A stretch of DNA of 64,000 nt from NCBI RefSeq assembly GCF_021582895.2, contig NZ_CP091139.2, positions 1,488,001-1,552,000 of the forward strand, in the 5' to 3' direction. This document shows, in pieces, positions 17,746 to 26,480 of this stretch (positions are counted from its first letter, which is position 1; every line of letters starts with the position of its first letter). The stretch is from Microbacterium elymi (lineage in GTDB: Bacteria; Actinomycetota; Actinomycetes; Actinomycetales; Microbacteriaceae). The notes below the pieces were generated by a model that was not told where the DNA came from, made no database searches, and saw nothing but the letters and a program-made list of their open reading frames with translations. The translations under genes were made by a program, and so were the position numbers.

Positions 17746-19188
17746 ATGTCCGGGGTGAAGCTGAAGACGATCTCGACCAGGATTCCGGCGCGGCTCGATC
17801 GCCTCCCGTGGTCGAGATGGCACTGGCTGGTGGTGGTCGGCCTCGGCACCGTGTGGATCCTCGACGGCCTCGAGGTCACGATCGTCGGGGCGATCGCCAG
17901 CCGGCTCACCGAGAAGTCGAGCGGCCTCGGGCTGACCTCGGCACAGGTGGGCCAGGCGGCGGCGATCTACGTCGCCGGGGCGTGCGTCGGTGCGCTCGTG
18001 TTCGGCTACCTCACCGATCGGTTCGGCCGCAAGCGGCTGTTCATCCTCACCCTCGGCCTCTACCTGCTGGCCACGGTCGCCACCGCGTTCTCGTTCACGC
18101 CGCTGTTCTTCTTCGTCTGCCGGTTCTTCACCGGTGCCGGCATCGGCGGTGAGTATGCGGCCATCAACTCGGCGATCGATGAGCTGATCCCGGCTCGACG
18201 ACGCGGCGTCGTCGACCTCGCGATCAACGGGTCGTACTGGCTGGGCACCGCATTCGGCGCGGTGCTCACGGTGTTCCTGCTCAACACCGCCATCTTCCCC
18301 GCTGGGATCGGCTGGCGGATCGCCTTCGGGCTCGGAGCCGTGCTGGGGCTGACGATCCTGCTGGTGCGTCGCAATGTGCCCGAATCACCGCGGTGGATGT
18401 TCATCCACGGTCGGGACGAGGACGCCGAGCGGCAAGTCGCCGAGATCGAGGCCACGGTCCAGGACGACACCGGGCGCGAGCTGGACGAGGTGCCGGAGGA
18501 CCAGGCGATCGAGATCCACCAGCGCCGGTCGACCGGGTTCGGCGAGATCGCGAAGACGGCCATCACGCGCTATCCGAAGCGCTTCGTGCTCGGCCTGTCG
18601 CTGTTCATCGGCCAGGCGTTCCTCTACAACGCGGTGTTCTTCACGTACGCGCTGGTGCTCACCAAGCTGCTCGGCGTCCCCTCCGACATCGCCCCGTGGA
18701 CCCTGGTGCCGATCGCGATCGGCAACTTCCTCGGTCCGCTTCTGCTGGGCCGGCTGTTCGACTCGGTCGGCCGGAAGGTGATGATCTCGGCCTCGTACAT
18801 CGGCAGCGGCATCCTGCTGGTGGTCACCGGAATCCTCTTCGATGCGCGGGTGCTGGATGCCGTGTGGCTGACGGTGTGCTGGGTGATCGTCTTCTTCTTC
18901 GCCTCGGCGGGCGCCAGTGCCGCCTACCTCACCGTCAGCGAGATCTTCCCGATGGAGACGCGGGCGATGGCGATCGCGTTCTTCTACGCGGTCGGAACCG
19001 GGCTGGGCGGCATCATCGGGCCCCTGCTGTTCGGCGAATTCGTGTCGATGGGGATCTCGGCCGTAGCCCTCGGATACTTCATCGGCGCAGGACTGATGAT
19101 CGCCGCCGGCCTGGTCGAGGTCTTCCTCGGGGTGAACGCCGAACGCCGATCCCTCGAGGACATCGCCGCGCCGCTGTCGACATCCTGA
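17746..19188 (+). CDS. MFS transporter
   Basis: 480 residues, 12 membrane helices, intact. Helix 1 reads [20 protein letters not shown], the loop 2-3 motif is [13 protein letters not shown], and helix 4 holds [20 protein letters not shown], a pattern seen in metabolite:H+ symporters and SV2-like porters. A long cytoplasmic loop of ~60 residues lies between helices 6 and 7. ATG 17746 has GAGGGTGG upstream; an in-frame GTG at 17737 is possible. Divergent from the oxidoreductase operon; the substrate may be related (sugar acid or aromatic acid). Confidence 0.9.
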   Translation: MSGVKLKTISTRIPARLDRLPWSRWHWLVVVGLGTVWILDGLEVTIVGAIASRLTEKSSGLGLTSAQVGQAAAIYVAGACVGALVFGYLTDRFGRKRLFILTLGLYLLATVATAFSFTPLFFFVCRFFTGAGIGGEYAAINSAIDELIPARRRGVVDLAINGSYWLGTAFGAVLTVFLLNTAIFPAGIGWRIAFGLGAVLGLTILLVRRNVPESPRWMFIHGRDEDAERQVAEIEATVQDDTGRELDEVPEDQAIEIHQRRSTGFGEIAKTAITRYPKRFVLGLSLFIGQAFLYNAVFFTYALVLTKLLGVPSDIAPWTLVPIAIGNFLGPLLLGRLFDSVGRKVMISASYIGSGILLVVTGILFDARVLDAVWLTVCWVIVFFFASAGASAAYLTVSEIFPMETRAMAIAFFYAVGTGLGGIIGPLLFGEFVSMGISAVALGYFIGAGLMIAAGLVEVFLGVNAERRSLEDIAAPLSTS

Positions 19189-19270
19189 TCGGGCCGCTGT
19201 CAACCCCATCACCGGCGAAGGCGCCTGCGTTCGAGACTGGCAGAGATCAGGCCCGGGCCAGGAGGAGAGC

Positions 19271-19675
19271 ATGACAGTGGCACGTGACATCATGATGCCG
19301 TCGCCGCAGCACGTCAATGAGAACGACACCCTCGCCGACGCGGCGCGGTTGATGGCGGAACTGGACGTCGGATCTGTGCCCATCTGCGGCGATGATGGGA
19401 TGCTGCAGGGCATGGCCACAGACCGGGACATCGTGGTGAAATGCCTCGCCCGGGGCGGGGACCCCCGGAACGCACCGGCAGGCTCGCTGGCAGATGGCAG
19501 ACCGGTGGCGGTGTCGGCGGACGACGAGGTCTGGGACGTCGTGGAAACGATGTGCCAGCACCGGATCCGGCTGGTCCCGGTGATCGAGAACGATGATCTG
19601 GTGGGTGTCATCGGACAAGCGGAGGTGGCGCTCGGCTTCGCGCCCGACCGGAGCGGCCCAGACGTCCCGGAGTGA
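19271..19675 (+). CDS. two-CBS-domain protein
   Basis: 134 residues consisting of a CBS pair (MPSPQHVNENDTLADAARLM with GMATDRDIVVKCL, then DDEVWDVVETMCQHRIRLVP). Such stand-alone proteins bind adenine nucleotides and act as small energy or redox sensors. Strong GGAGGAG site before the ATG. It overlaps or abuts the FHA gene, so the two are probably co-translated. Confidence 0.88.
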   Translation: MTVARDIMMPSPQHVNENDTLADAARLMAELDVGSVPICGDDGMLQGMATDRDIVVKCLARGGDPRNAPAGSLADGRPVAVSADDEVWDVVETMCQHRIRLVPVIENDDLVGVIGQAEVALGFAPDRSGPDVPE

Positions 19676-19737
19676 CAGACCCGTCCCTCGTCGTCAAGGC
19701 CCTTGCCGGCATCGAGCGGCACCCGGATGCTGGCGGT

Positions 19738-20226
19738 ATGAATGACCAGCGATCGACGCGCCCCGCATCGGGCGAGACCACCACGCACGCTGCCTGGGGC
19801 GCCGGCGCTCCACGCCTCATCGTGACGCGCGAGGACAGCCGGAGTGAAGTGCGGCTCAAGGACGACGTCACGCGCATCGGATCCGGTGCGGATGCGGACA
19901 TCCGCCTCGACGGCATCGGCGCGACCGCCGCTGAGGTGTTCCACGACGAAGCCGATGAGTATGTCTTCATCCCGCACGAGTCCGGCGAGACGAACGCGCG
20001 ACTCCGGCCGATGGACACGGCGAGGGGCCAAGACGGCGAGGTGCTGCGCACCGGCGCACGTTTCACCCTCGGCGACTGGACGTTCGTCTACATGCGGGAC
20101 GAATACGCTGACCACGGACGGCCATATGGAGGGCGTGAGGGCGGCGAGGGATCGGGCGAACCGGCGCAACCGGAACGGCCGGATTACCCAATCGAGACGA
20201 AGGACGCGCCAACGGACGAAGAATGA
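19738..20226 (+). CDS. FHA-domain protein
   Basis: 162 residues from ATG 19738. The centre has an FHA-like beta pattern: RLIVTREDSRSEVRLKDDVT, RIGSGADADIRLDGIGATAA and TGARFTLGDWTFVYMRDE, with the RIGSG..DI core that contacts phosphothreonine. The C-terminal 35 residues are acidic and proline-rich. A GTG at 19672 overlapping the CBS stop would extend it by 22 residues. FHA proteins read Ser/Thr-kinase phosphorylation; no kinase lies in this window. Confidence 0.65.
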   Translation: MNDQRSTRPASGETTTHAAWGAGAPRLIVTREDSRSEVRLKDDVTRIGSGADADIRLDGIGATAAEVFHDEADEYVFIPHESGETNARLRPMDTARGQDGEVLRTGARFTLGDWTFVYMRDEYADHGRPYGGREGGEGSGEPAQPERPDYPIETKDAPTDEE

Positions 20227-20227
20227 G

Positions 20228-20560
20228 CTACGGCACCACTTCGGCGGTCTCGTCGGCCCCGTTGTGAGCCGGCTCCGACACAAGGTGCAGGCCCGACGTC
20301 GAGTTCGCCGTGTAGGCGAGTGCGTCCAGCCACGCCGGGTTCACCGCTGGCGTACGACTCCCGTAGTACTTGAACACCAGCGACGCGTGCGCGTGCATCC
20401 AGACGCTGGTCCGACCGTCTCCGACACTCGCATCGTCCCTCCAGGTGAACTGGAATGCCTCACCGCGCCGCAGTTTGTTGCTGATCACGACCTGCAGGTG
20501 CGCAAGCGCACGGTCCTCGATCTCGACGCGCACCGATCCTTCGTAGATGAACTTGCCCAT
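20228..20560 (-). CDS. DUF7882-type small protein
   Basis: 110 residues, MGKFIYEGSVRVEIEDRALA then HLQVVISNKLRRGE, the opening of a small Microbacteriaceae family often mislabelled as DNA ligase (DUF7882). A second, clearly related copy is divergent at 20640, and both promoters lie in the 79 bases between them. Function unknown; family probably cytoplasmic. Intact. Confidence 0.75.
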   Translation of the reverse strand: MGKFIYEGSVRVEIEDRALAHLQVVISNKLRRGEAFQFTWRDDASVGDGRTSVWMHAHASLVFKYYGSRTPAVNPAWLDALAYTANSTSGLHLVSEPAHNGADETAEVVP

Positions 20561-20639
20561 GGTGGCCTCCCCGCAGTCCTCGTTGACCAGTATGCGGCTG
20601 AGCGGATCGATCTCGCCCGCCGAGGTCTAAGCTCCCATC

Positions 20640-21012
20640 GTGGGGACAATCTATTACGGCGGGTCAGCGACGCCCATACACATCGAGGATCGGGCGCTCG
20701 CACATCTGAAGGTCGTGATCGCCACGAAGCTGCGACGGGGCGAGAGCTTCACGGTGTCGTGGCAGCATCCCGACGATCAAGCACGGGGCCGCAGGCACGA
20801 TCTGGTTGCACCCGTCCATCCCGCTTCGGTTCGTGTTCGATGAGCCCGAGCCGCCTCCGCTCAGCCGTCACTGGATCGACGAGCTCGCGAACTCGGCGAA
20901 CACGTCTGGCGGCATCCTGCTCGTCTCCGAGCACATCGACACCGGAGCGATCGACATCCCCGACACTGCCCCGCAGATGGTGGATGTCGCCGCCGACGAC
21001 GCGGCCGGATAG
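20640..21012 (+). CDS. DUF7882-type small protein, divergent paralogue
   Basis: About 123 residues; starts VGTIYYGGSATPIHIEDRAL and AHLKVVIATKLRRGES, closely matching the minus-strand neighbour. One extra base near 20785 breaks the frame; corrected reading continues GTIWLHPSIPLRFVFDEPEP and LSRHWIDELANSANTSGG. GTG 20640 lies 5-12 bases after TCTAAGCT, a plausible -10, so the mRNA may be leaderless. Function unknown. Confidence 0.7.
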
Positions 21013-21069
21013 CGGACATCGCAATGAAGCGGCCGGGATCCGAGGATCCCGACCGCCCGTCGACCCGCG

Positions 21070-21240
21070 TCAGTCGAGTCCGTCCTTCACATCCTCGACC
21101 GCCTTCTTGACTCCGGCCTTGGCCTGATCGACCTTTCCCTCTGCCTCCAGGCGCTCGTCGTCGGTCATCTTGCCCGCGGCCTCCTTGCCTTTGCCCTTCA
21201 CGTCTTCGGCCTCATTCTTGATCTTGTCGTCGATGCCCAT
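21070..21240 (-). CDS. CsbD-like stress protein
   Basis: 56 residues, very hydrophilic and Lys/Glu/Asp-rich (MGIDDKIKNEAEDVKGKGKE), the CsbD pattern of general-stress proteins. ATG 21240 with GGAGAG upstream. Stands alone; role in stress survival is known only by induction in other bacteria. Confidence 0.9.
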   Translation of the reverse strand: MGIDDKIKNEAEDVKGKGKEAAGKMTDDERLEAEGKVDQAKAGVKKAVEDVKDGLD

Positions 21241-21547
21241 CACGCTCTCCTTCATATGTCCCACGCGCAGTCGTCTACGTCGTTCGTCTCCATTGCAGGC
21301 GGCCGCGGGGAGCGGGGAAGAGGGTTGACGTCGAACACCGGGTGTGCTCACGCGACCGCCTGGATGTGCGCGAGCGGCTCACGGGCGATCCACACGTCGT
21401 CCCAGCCCTCGGCTTCCTATCACCGTGCGCAACGGAGAGTCAACCCCCGCGACGGGCTTCGCGACGGCATGCCACGGTCATCACACATCGGTCGGCTCAG
21501 ACGTCCCGTCTGCCGGCGACCCGTTCATGACCGGAAGGAACTCCCCC

Positions 21548-21712
21548 GTGAACATCGCACTCGTCATCATCATCGTCATCGCTATCATCCTCGCCATCTT
21601 CGGCGGGCTGAACTCAGCGCTCAGCTGGTTGCTGTGGGTCGCCATCATTGTCGGCGTGATTGCTCTGATCGCCTTCCTCTTCCGACTGATCAGCGGCCGC
21701 AACCGCGCGTAG
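21548..21712 (+). CDS. small hydrophobic membrane protein
   Basis: 54 residues with two membrane helices (ALVIIIVIAIILAIFGGLN and LWVAIIVGVIALIAFLFRLI) and a short basic tail. GTG 21548 has AAGGAA 8 bases upstream; ATG 21527 in the same frame is an alternative. Such small proteins are common next to Dps/CsbD stress genes in actinobacteria. No function assigned. The 300 bases upstream (21241-21547) contain no other gene that I can support. Confidence 0.65.
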   Translation: MNIALVIIIVIAIILAIFGGLNSALSWLLWVAIIVGVIALIAFLFRLISGRNRA

Positions 21713-21755
21713 GTCCGGCCGCCCCCTGAGAAGACATCCTGCAAGGAGGAACGAC

Positions 21756-22308
21756 ATGTCAGAGAAGTCACCGGCCAAGAATCGCCGTCGCGCAGCTCGC
21801 GGCGGCTCGGGTGCCAAGCGGACGGCCGAGCAAAACGCGGAGAAGGGATTCCGCGCCTCCGCCGAACTGAAGAATCACCTTCAGACCGTCCTCATCGACC
21901 TCATCGAACTATCGCTGCAGGGCAAGCAGGCGCATTGGAACGTGGTCGGCACGAACTTCCGTGACACACACCTCCAGCTCGACGAGGTGGTCGCGGCTGC
22001 TCGCCGATTCAGCGATGTCATCGCCGAGCGCATGCGCGCGCTGCACGCCCTCCCGGACGGCCGCAGCGACACCGTCGCGGCGACCACGAGCCTTCCGGAA
22101 TATCCGCAGGGAGAGATCGACACGACAACGACGGTGGACCTGATCACCGAGCGGCTGGACGTGACGGTCGGCACGGTGCGCGACGTGCACGATGCGGTGG
22201 ACGAAGAGGACCCGACGACCGCGGACATCCTGCACGACATCCTGTCCAGTCTCGAGCAAGCTGTCGTGGATGGTCAGCGCCGAGAACCGCTCACCGGCGG
22301 TCAGATGA
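21756..22308 (+). CDS. dps: Dps ferritin-like DNA-protecting protein
   Basis: About 183 residues. A Lys/Arg-rich N-terminal tail of 30 residues (DNA contact) precedes the four-helix bundle with the ferroxidase ligands in QAHWNVVGTNFRDTHLQLDE. The sequence as given runs on into the next gene, but an extra A at 22256-22261 (GCAAGC for GCAGC) is responsible: removing it gives the normal Dps end SWMVSAENRSPAVR and a stop at 22306-22308. AAGGAGG precedes the ATG. The stop overlaps the next ATG, so Dps heads a coupled four-gene operon. Known role: iron storage and protection of DNA from oxidants. Confidence 0.92.
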
Positions 22309-23372
22309 GCCCGGCCGCCGGCCACGGCGGCACCGCACTCACCCTCGCCGACACGCCGTCCGCGGCGGCGCGCGACGTCGAGCGCGCCGCCGCGGACGTG
22401 GGCGAGCTCGGCACGCAGGTGGAGGCCACGATCGAGTGGGCGGTGCGGCTCTCCAGCCGCATCCCGCTTCCCGGACAGGGGCGGACGGCCGACCGGTGGA
22501 GCGCACTGGCGACCGCTGGAGCGCTGGATGTCGGTGCGGCGCGAATACTCGAACCGCATCTGGATGCGCTCGCCATCCTCGACGAGGCACGCACGGCGGG
22601 CGCCCTGGCCTCGGACGACGAGCATGACCTCGACACGGATGGGCGCTCATCCTGGGGCGTGTTCGCCGCCGAGGGCGCCGCGCGGGTGGACGCACATCAG
22701 GATGCGGCAGGGCATTGGCGGCTGAGGGGCACCAAGCCGTGGTGCTCGCTCGCTGCACAGCTGAGCCATGCCCTGATCACCGCCTGGGTCGGTCCGCAGG
22801 CGCGCCGGCTGTTCGCCGTGTCGCTGCGGGACCCCTCGGTGCGCCCGCACAGCGGGCCGTGGGTGGCCCGCGGTCTGCGCGCGATAGTGAGCGCGGCCGT
22901 CGACTTCGACGGCACCCCGGCGATCCCCGTGGGTGAGACGGACTGGTACCTGAATCGCCCGGGCTTCCGCTGGGGTGGGATGGGCGTCGCCGCCGTCTGG
23001 TGGGGCGGCACCAGTCCGATCGTCGACGCCCTGACGGAAGCGGCCGAACGCCCGGACGCCGACCAGATCGCACAGCTGCTGTGCGGCGAGGCGGATGCCG
23101 AGCAGTGGGCGGCGAAAGTCGTCCTCGCGGACGCGGCTCGGCGGGTCGACGCGCCACCGACGTCCGATGCGCGTGCGCTGGCCGAACGGGTGCGCGCCGT
23201 CGCTGCGCGGGCCGCCGAGCGCGTGCTGACGCTCGCCGACCACGGGCTGGGTCCCGGCCCGCTGACCACGAACGAAGACCACGCACGGCGCGTCGCCGAT
23301 CTGCGCATCTACCTGCGCCAGCATCACGCCGAACGGGATCTCGCACGGCTGGGGCGATCGGGCGTGACGTGA
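22305..23372 (+). CDS. acyl-CoA-dehydrogenase-like flavoprotein
   Basis: 355 residues from ATG 22305. It has the acyl-CoA-dehydrogenase plan: an N-terminal helical part, a central beta domain (WGVFAAEGAARVDAHQDAAG, then LRGTKPWCSLAAQLSHALIT) and a C-terminal helical domain with an Arg-rich RIYLRQHHAERDLARLG end. Several features of true fatty-acid enzymes are weak, so a flavin role in secondary or cell-envelope metabolism is possible. Overlaps Dps by ATGA and the next gene by TGATG, so it is tied to PIG-L and GT2 genes downstream. Confidence 0.8.
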   Translation: MSPAAGHGGTALTLADTPSAAARDVERAAADVGELGTQVEATIEWAVRLSSRIPLPGQGRTADRWSALATAGALDVGAARILEPHLDALAILDEARTAGALASDDEHDLDTDGRSSWGVFAAEGAARVDAHQDAAGHWRLRGTKPWCSLAAQLSHALITAWVGPQARRLFAVSLRDPSVRPHSGPWVARGLRAIVSAAVDFDGTPAIPVGETDWYLNRPGFRWGGMGVAAVWWGGTSPIVDALTEAAERPDADQIAQLLCGEADAEQWAAKVVLADAARRVDAPPTSDARALAERVRAVAARAAERVLTLADHGLGPGPLTTNEDHARRVADLRIYLRQHHAERDLARLGRSGVT

Positions 23373-24727
23373 TGACCGTCAGCTTCGACCATCGAGAACC
23401 GGGGACGTCAGAGGATGCGTGGGAGGATGCCGCACCCTGGCGTACCGCGCCGGAAATGGCACTGGACATGGAAAGGCTCATCGTCCTGGCCGCCCACCCC
23501 GACGACGAGACTCTGGGTGCGGGCGGTCTCATCGCCATGGCGGCCGCCCGCGGCATCCCCGTCACGGTCGTCGTGATGACCGACGGCGAGTCGTCCCATC
23601 CCGACTCGTCCCGGCCGCACGACATGCGCCGCGAACGCCGGCAGGAGGTGCTGGACGCCGTGGCCGACCTCGCGCCGCAGGCGGCGATCGACCTTCCCGC
23701 GTTCCCCGACGGCGGGCTCCGGGAGGCGGCTCCCGCCGTGCGGCGACACGCGCAGAACCTGCTGTCGAACACAGAAGGCACCGTGACGGTCGTCGCCGTG
23801 CCCTGGTGGGGCGATGGGCACCGCGACCATCGCGTGCTCGGCGAGATCGCCCGCCGGCTGCGCCCTGCCGGCGCCCAGATCATCGGCTATCCGATCTGGC
23901 TCTGGCACTGGGGGGATCCGGCATCGACGGACACCGACGGCTGGTGCGCGCTGCGACTCGACGAGGCCGCGGCGGCGGCCAAGGCACGGGCGATGCGGCG
24001 CCACGTGAGCCAGATCGAGCCGCTGTCGGACCGGCCCGGCGACGAGGCGATCATCCACGGCGAGATGCTGCGGCACTTCGAGCGCGGGTTCGAGGTGTTC
24101 ATCCAGCCCGAGCCCGTCCCGACGTTCGACGCCGCGTGGTTCGAGGAGCGGTACGCGCGTCGATCCGATCCCTGGGGCGTCGATTCCCGCTGGTACGAGC
24201 GGCGCAAGCGGGACGTGATCGCCGCCTGCCTGCCCCGGCCGCGGTACGGGCACGTACTGGAGCTCGGCTGCGGAACAGGTGCGTTCACGCAGATCCTCGC
24301 CGACCGCGCCGAGGACGTCGTGGCGGTGGACGCCTCCGCACACGCGCTTGTGCGCGCACGCGATCGACTCGCAGGCGTCTCGCACGTGCGGTGGCAGCAG
24401 GTGGATCTGCTCGCGGACTGGCCCGGTGGCTGTTTCGATCTCGTCGTGCTGTCCGAGGTCGCGTACTACTGGTCGGCATCCGATCTGGACGCCGTCCTGT
24501 CGCGCATCGACGGATCGCTCGACGCGGATGGTGAGCTCGTGGCCTGCCACTGGCGGCATCCGATCCCCGGCGCCCCGCAGTCGGGAGACGCGGTCCACGA
24601 CGCGATCCGGGCGCAGGCGAACCTGTCGCCGTCTGTGCGGCACCGCGAAGAGGATTTCATCCTCGAGGTCTTCGCGCGCCCGGATCGCCTGCAGTCGGTC
24701 GCGGCCAGGACCGGGGTGGGGCCGTGA
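23372..24727 (+). CDS. PIG-L deacetylase fused to SAM methyltransferase
   Basis: 451 residues, two domains. The N-terminal ~230 residues are a PIG-L/LmbE deacetylase with the zinc motif LAAHPDDETLGAGG and the second site WWGDGHRDHR. Residues ~250-430 are a class I methyltransferase (motif I VLELGCGTGAFTQILA, then VVAVDASAHAL). PIG-L enzymes remove acetyl from N-acetylglucosamine conjugates as in mycothiol or GPI synthesis. The frame is intact across the junction, so this is a true fusion. Starts 1 base inside the previous stop; stop overlaps the GT2 start (GTGA). A tailoring pathway for a glycosylated molecule is likely (inference). Confidence 0.9.
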   Translation: MTVSFDHREPGTSEDAWEDAAPWRTAPEMALDMERLIVLAAHPDDETLGAGGLIAMAAARGIPVTVVVMTDGESSHPDSSRPHDMRRERRQEVLDAVADLAPQAAIDLPAFPDGGLREAAPAVRRHAQNLLSNTEGTVTVVAVPWWGDGHRDHRVLGEIARRLRPAGAQIIGYPIWLWHWGDPASTDTDGWCALRLDEAAAAAKARAMRRHVSQIEPLSDRPGDEAIIHGEMLRHFERGFEVFIQPEPVPTFDAAWFEERYARRSDPWGVDSRWYERRKRDVIAACLPRPRYGHVLELGCGTGAFTQILADRAEDVVAVDASAHALVRARDRLAGVSHVRWQQVDLLADWPGGCFDLVVLSEVAYYWSASDLDAVLSRIDGSLDADGELVACHWRHPIPGAPQSGDAVHDAIRAQANLSPSVRHREEDFILEVFARPDRLQSVAARTGVGP

Positions 24728-25488
24728 GAAGGCGATGCGGCCATACCGTCGACAACGCCGTCGAGGTCATCGCCGTCGTCGTTCCGGTTCACGACGAGCA
24801 GGACCTGCTGGCGGACTGCCTGGCATCGCTGGTCACCGCGGCGCGGGCGGTGCGCGCGGTCACCTCCGTGCATGTGGTCCTCGACGCTTGCGCAGACGAC
24901 TCGGCACGGATCGCCGCACGCTTTCCCGTGATCACGATGACGGTGGACGCCCACTCGGTCGGCGTCGCGCGGGATGCTGGTGTGCGATCCGTCCTGCGCT
25001 CGTTCCCGCACGTCCCGCCCGCGCGGCTGTGGATCGCGCACACCGATGCCGACTCCGTGGTCCCCGCGCACTGGCTCTCCCATCAGCTGGCGCTCGCTGA
25101 GGCGGGGGCGGATGTCGCGATCGGGACGGTCCGGCCGGACTTCTGTGATCTGTCCCCGGAGCAGACGGACGCCTGGTGGGCGACCCACGTGCCGGGCGTG
25201 GCGAATGGCCACGTGCACGGCGCGAACCTCGGCACTCGCGCAAGCGCTCTGGCGGACGCGGGTGGATTCCCGCCGATCCCGTTGCACGAGGATGTGCGAC
25301 TCATCGAACAGCTGCGGATGCGGGGCGCGATGATCGTGGCATCGGACGGCTCCTGGGTGCGCACGAGCGGCCGGCAGTACGGCCGCACCGATGGCGGCTA
25401 CGCCGAGTACCTGCGCACGCAGCTCATTCCGCTGGCGGCGTTGGTCGAAGGGGCCGAGCGTCAGTCAGCGAGTGAGATCTCGACCTGA
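24724..25488 (+). CDS. GT2 family glycosyltransferase
   Basis: 254 residues, cytoplasmic. N-terminal nucleotide-sugar site VIAVVVPVHDEQDLLADCL, the DxD-type motif THTDADSVVPAHW... and a HGANLGTRA acceptor-side motif are typical of GT-A glycosyltransferases of family 2. GTG 24724 overlaps the preceding gene. Its end overlaps the convergent Rieske gene by 24 bases. Together with the deacetylase-methyltransferase and the flavoprotein it forms a compact biosynthetic unit whose product is unknown. Confidence 0.85.
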   Translation: MRRRCGHTVDNAVEVIAVVVPVHDEQDLLADCLASLVTAARAVRAVTSVHVVLDACADDSARIAARFPVITMTVDAHSVGVARDAGVRSVLRSFPHVPPARLWIAHTDADSVVPAHWLSHQLALAEAGADVAIGTVRPDFCDLSPEQTDAWWATHVPGVANGHVHGANLGTRASALADAGGFPPIPLHEDVRLIEQLRMRGAMIVASDGSWVRTSGRQYGRTDGGYAEYLRTQLIPLAALVEGAERQSASEIST

Positions 25489-26358
25489 CCTCCGCTGATC
25501 CTCGTGCGAAGTCTCAGCCTGCGGGCTGGTGGCCGGCCCGTGCACGACCGACCCGTCCGCCAGGGCGAAGGTGCTGCCGTGCCACGGGCACACGACGCAC
25601 ATGCCGCGCCGGCCCTCCTCGATCAGCGCGCCCTCGTGCAGCGGTCCGGACAGGTGCGAGCACCGGTCGGTGAGCGCCTGGACCCGGTCGCCATCCCGGT
25701 ACAGGAGGACGGGGACCGTGTCGACGACGCGCCGGGTCATGGCCCGATCCGACAGCTCGTCCAGTGCGCCGACGTCGTGCCATCCCTCCGGCAGCACGTG
25801 CGGGACGCCTTCCACGTGGTTCGCGCCGAGCGCCAGCCGATATGCCAGGTGGCCGCCGAGGTAGCCGCCGACGGCTTGCCGCCCCAGGCCGGCCAGGGTC
25901 AACCGCCGTCCGGTCGAGGCGCGTCCGCGCACTCGCGCGACGAAGGATGCCGCGAAACATCCGACCGCGACGGTGTTGGCCGCCCAATGGACGACACCCA
26001 CCCTCATCTGCGATTCGTGGCCCTTCGCCCAGTCCAGGATCCCCGTGGCGGCGGCCGGCACGGCCGCGGCCGTGCCGAGGCCGACCAGCGCGGTGGCGGA
26101 TCGTCCCGCGCCCGGCATTCGGTCCAGCGCCGCGGCAGACAGCCAGGCCCCGAGCGGAAGCTGGACGAGCAGCGGGTGGAGGGGATGTCCGAGGGGAACG
26201 CCGTGCAGCAGGTCGCGCGCCTTCCCCGTCGGGATCAGCCGGTTCACGACGCCGCTGAGCGGCAGCGTGAGCCGGTCGAGCGCCCGTGCGGATTCCAGCT
26301 TCCGCAGCGCTCGCTTCACGAGAACTCCTCGACCAGCGTTCGCGTTCAGATTCGTCAT
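25465..26358 (-). CDS. DUF2231 membrane domain + Rieske [2Fe-2S] protein
   Basis: 297 residues. The N-terminal ~180 residues are a DUF2231-type membrane domain with HPLHPLLVQLPLGAWLSA and about four helices; the C-terminal ~100 residues are a Rieske domain with the cluster ligands CSHLSG and CPWHGSTF. Probably a membrane-attached electron carrier. Intact. Convergent overlap with the GT2 gene. Confidence 0.9.
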   Translation of the reverse strand: MTNLNANAGRGVLVKRALRKLESARALDRLTLPLSGVVNRLIPTGKARDLLHGVPLGHPLHPLLVQLPLGAWLSAAALDRMPGAGRSATALVGLGTAAAVPAAATGILDWAKGHESQMRVGVVHWAANTVAVGCFAASFVARVRGRASTGRRLTLAGLGRQAVGGYLGGHLAYRLALGANHVEGVPHVLPEGWHDVGALDELSDRAMTRRVVDTVPVLLYRDGDRVQALTDRCSHLSGPLHEGALIEEGRRGMCVVCPWHGSTFALADGSVVHGPATSPQAETSHEDQRRSGRDLTR

Positions 26359-26480
26359 GACGACACGCTAGGCACACACCCGACCGCGACGCCGGGGGCT
26401 TGACATCCCGCTGTGCCACGCTCTGACGACACTAGCTCGGCCAGCACCCGCGGGGACTCGTGCGCCATATCCGGGTCAGA

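Noticed and set aside
21756..23372. A true Dps-acyl-CoA dehydrogenase fusion protein
   Set aside because: One-base correction at a GCAAGC gives standard Dps end and overlapping start; the fusion is an error product.
26395..26440. TTGACATCCCGCTGTGCC as a promoter
   Set aside because: It has a -35-like word but no matching -10, and no plus-strand gene follows.
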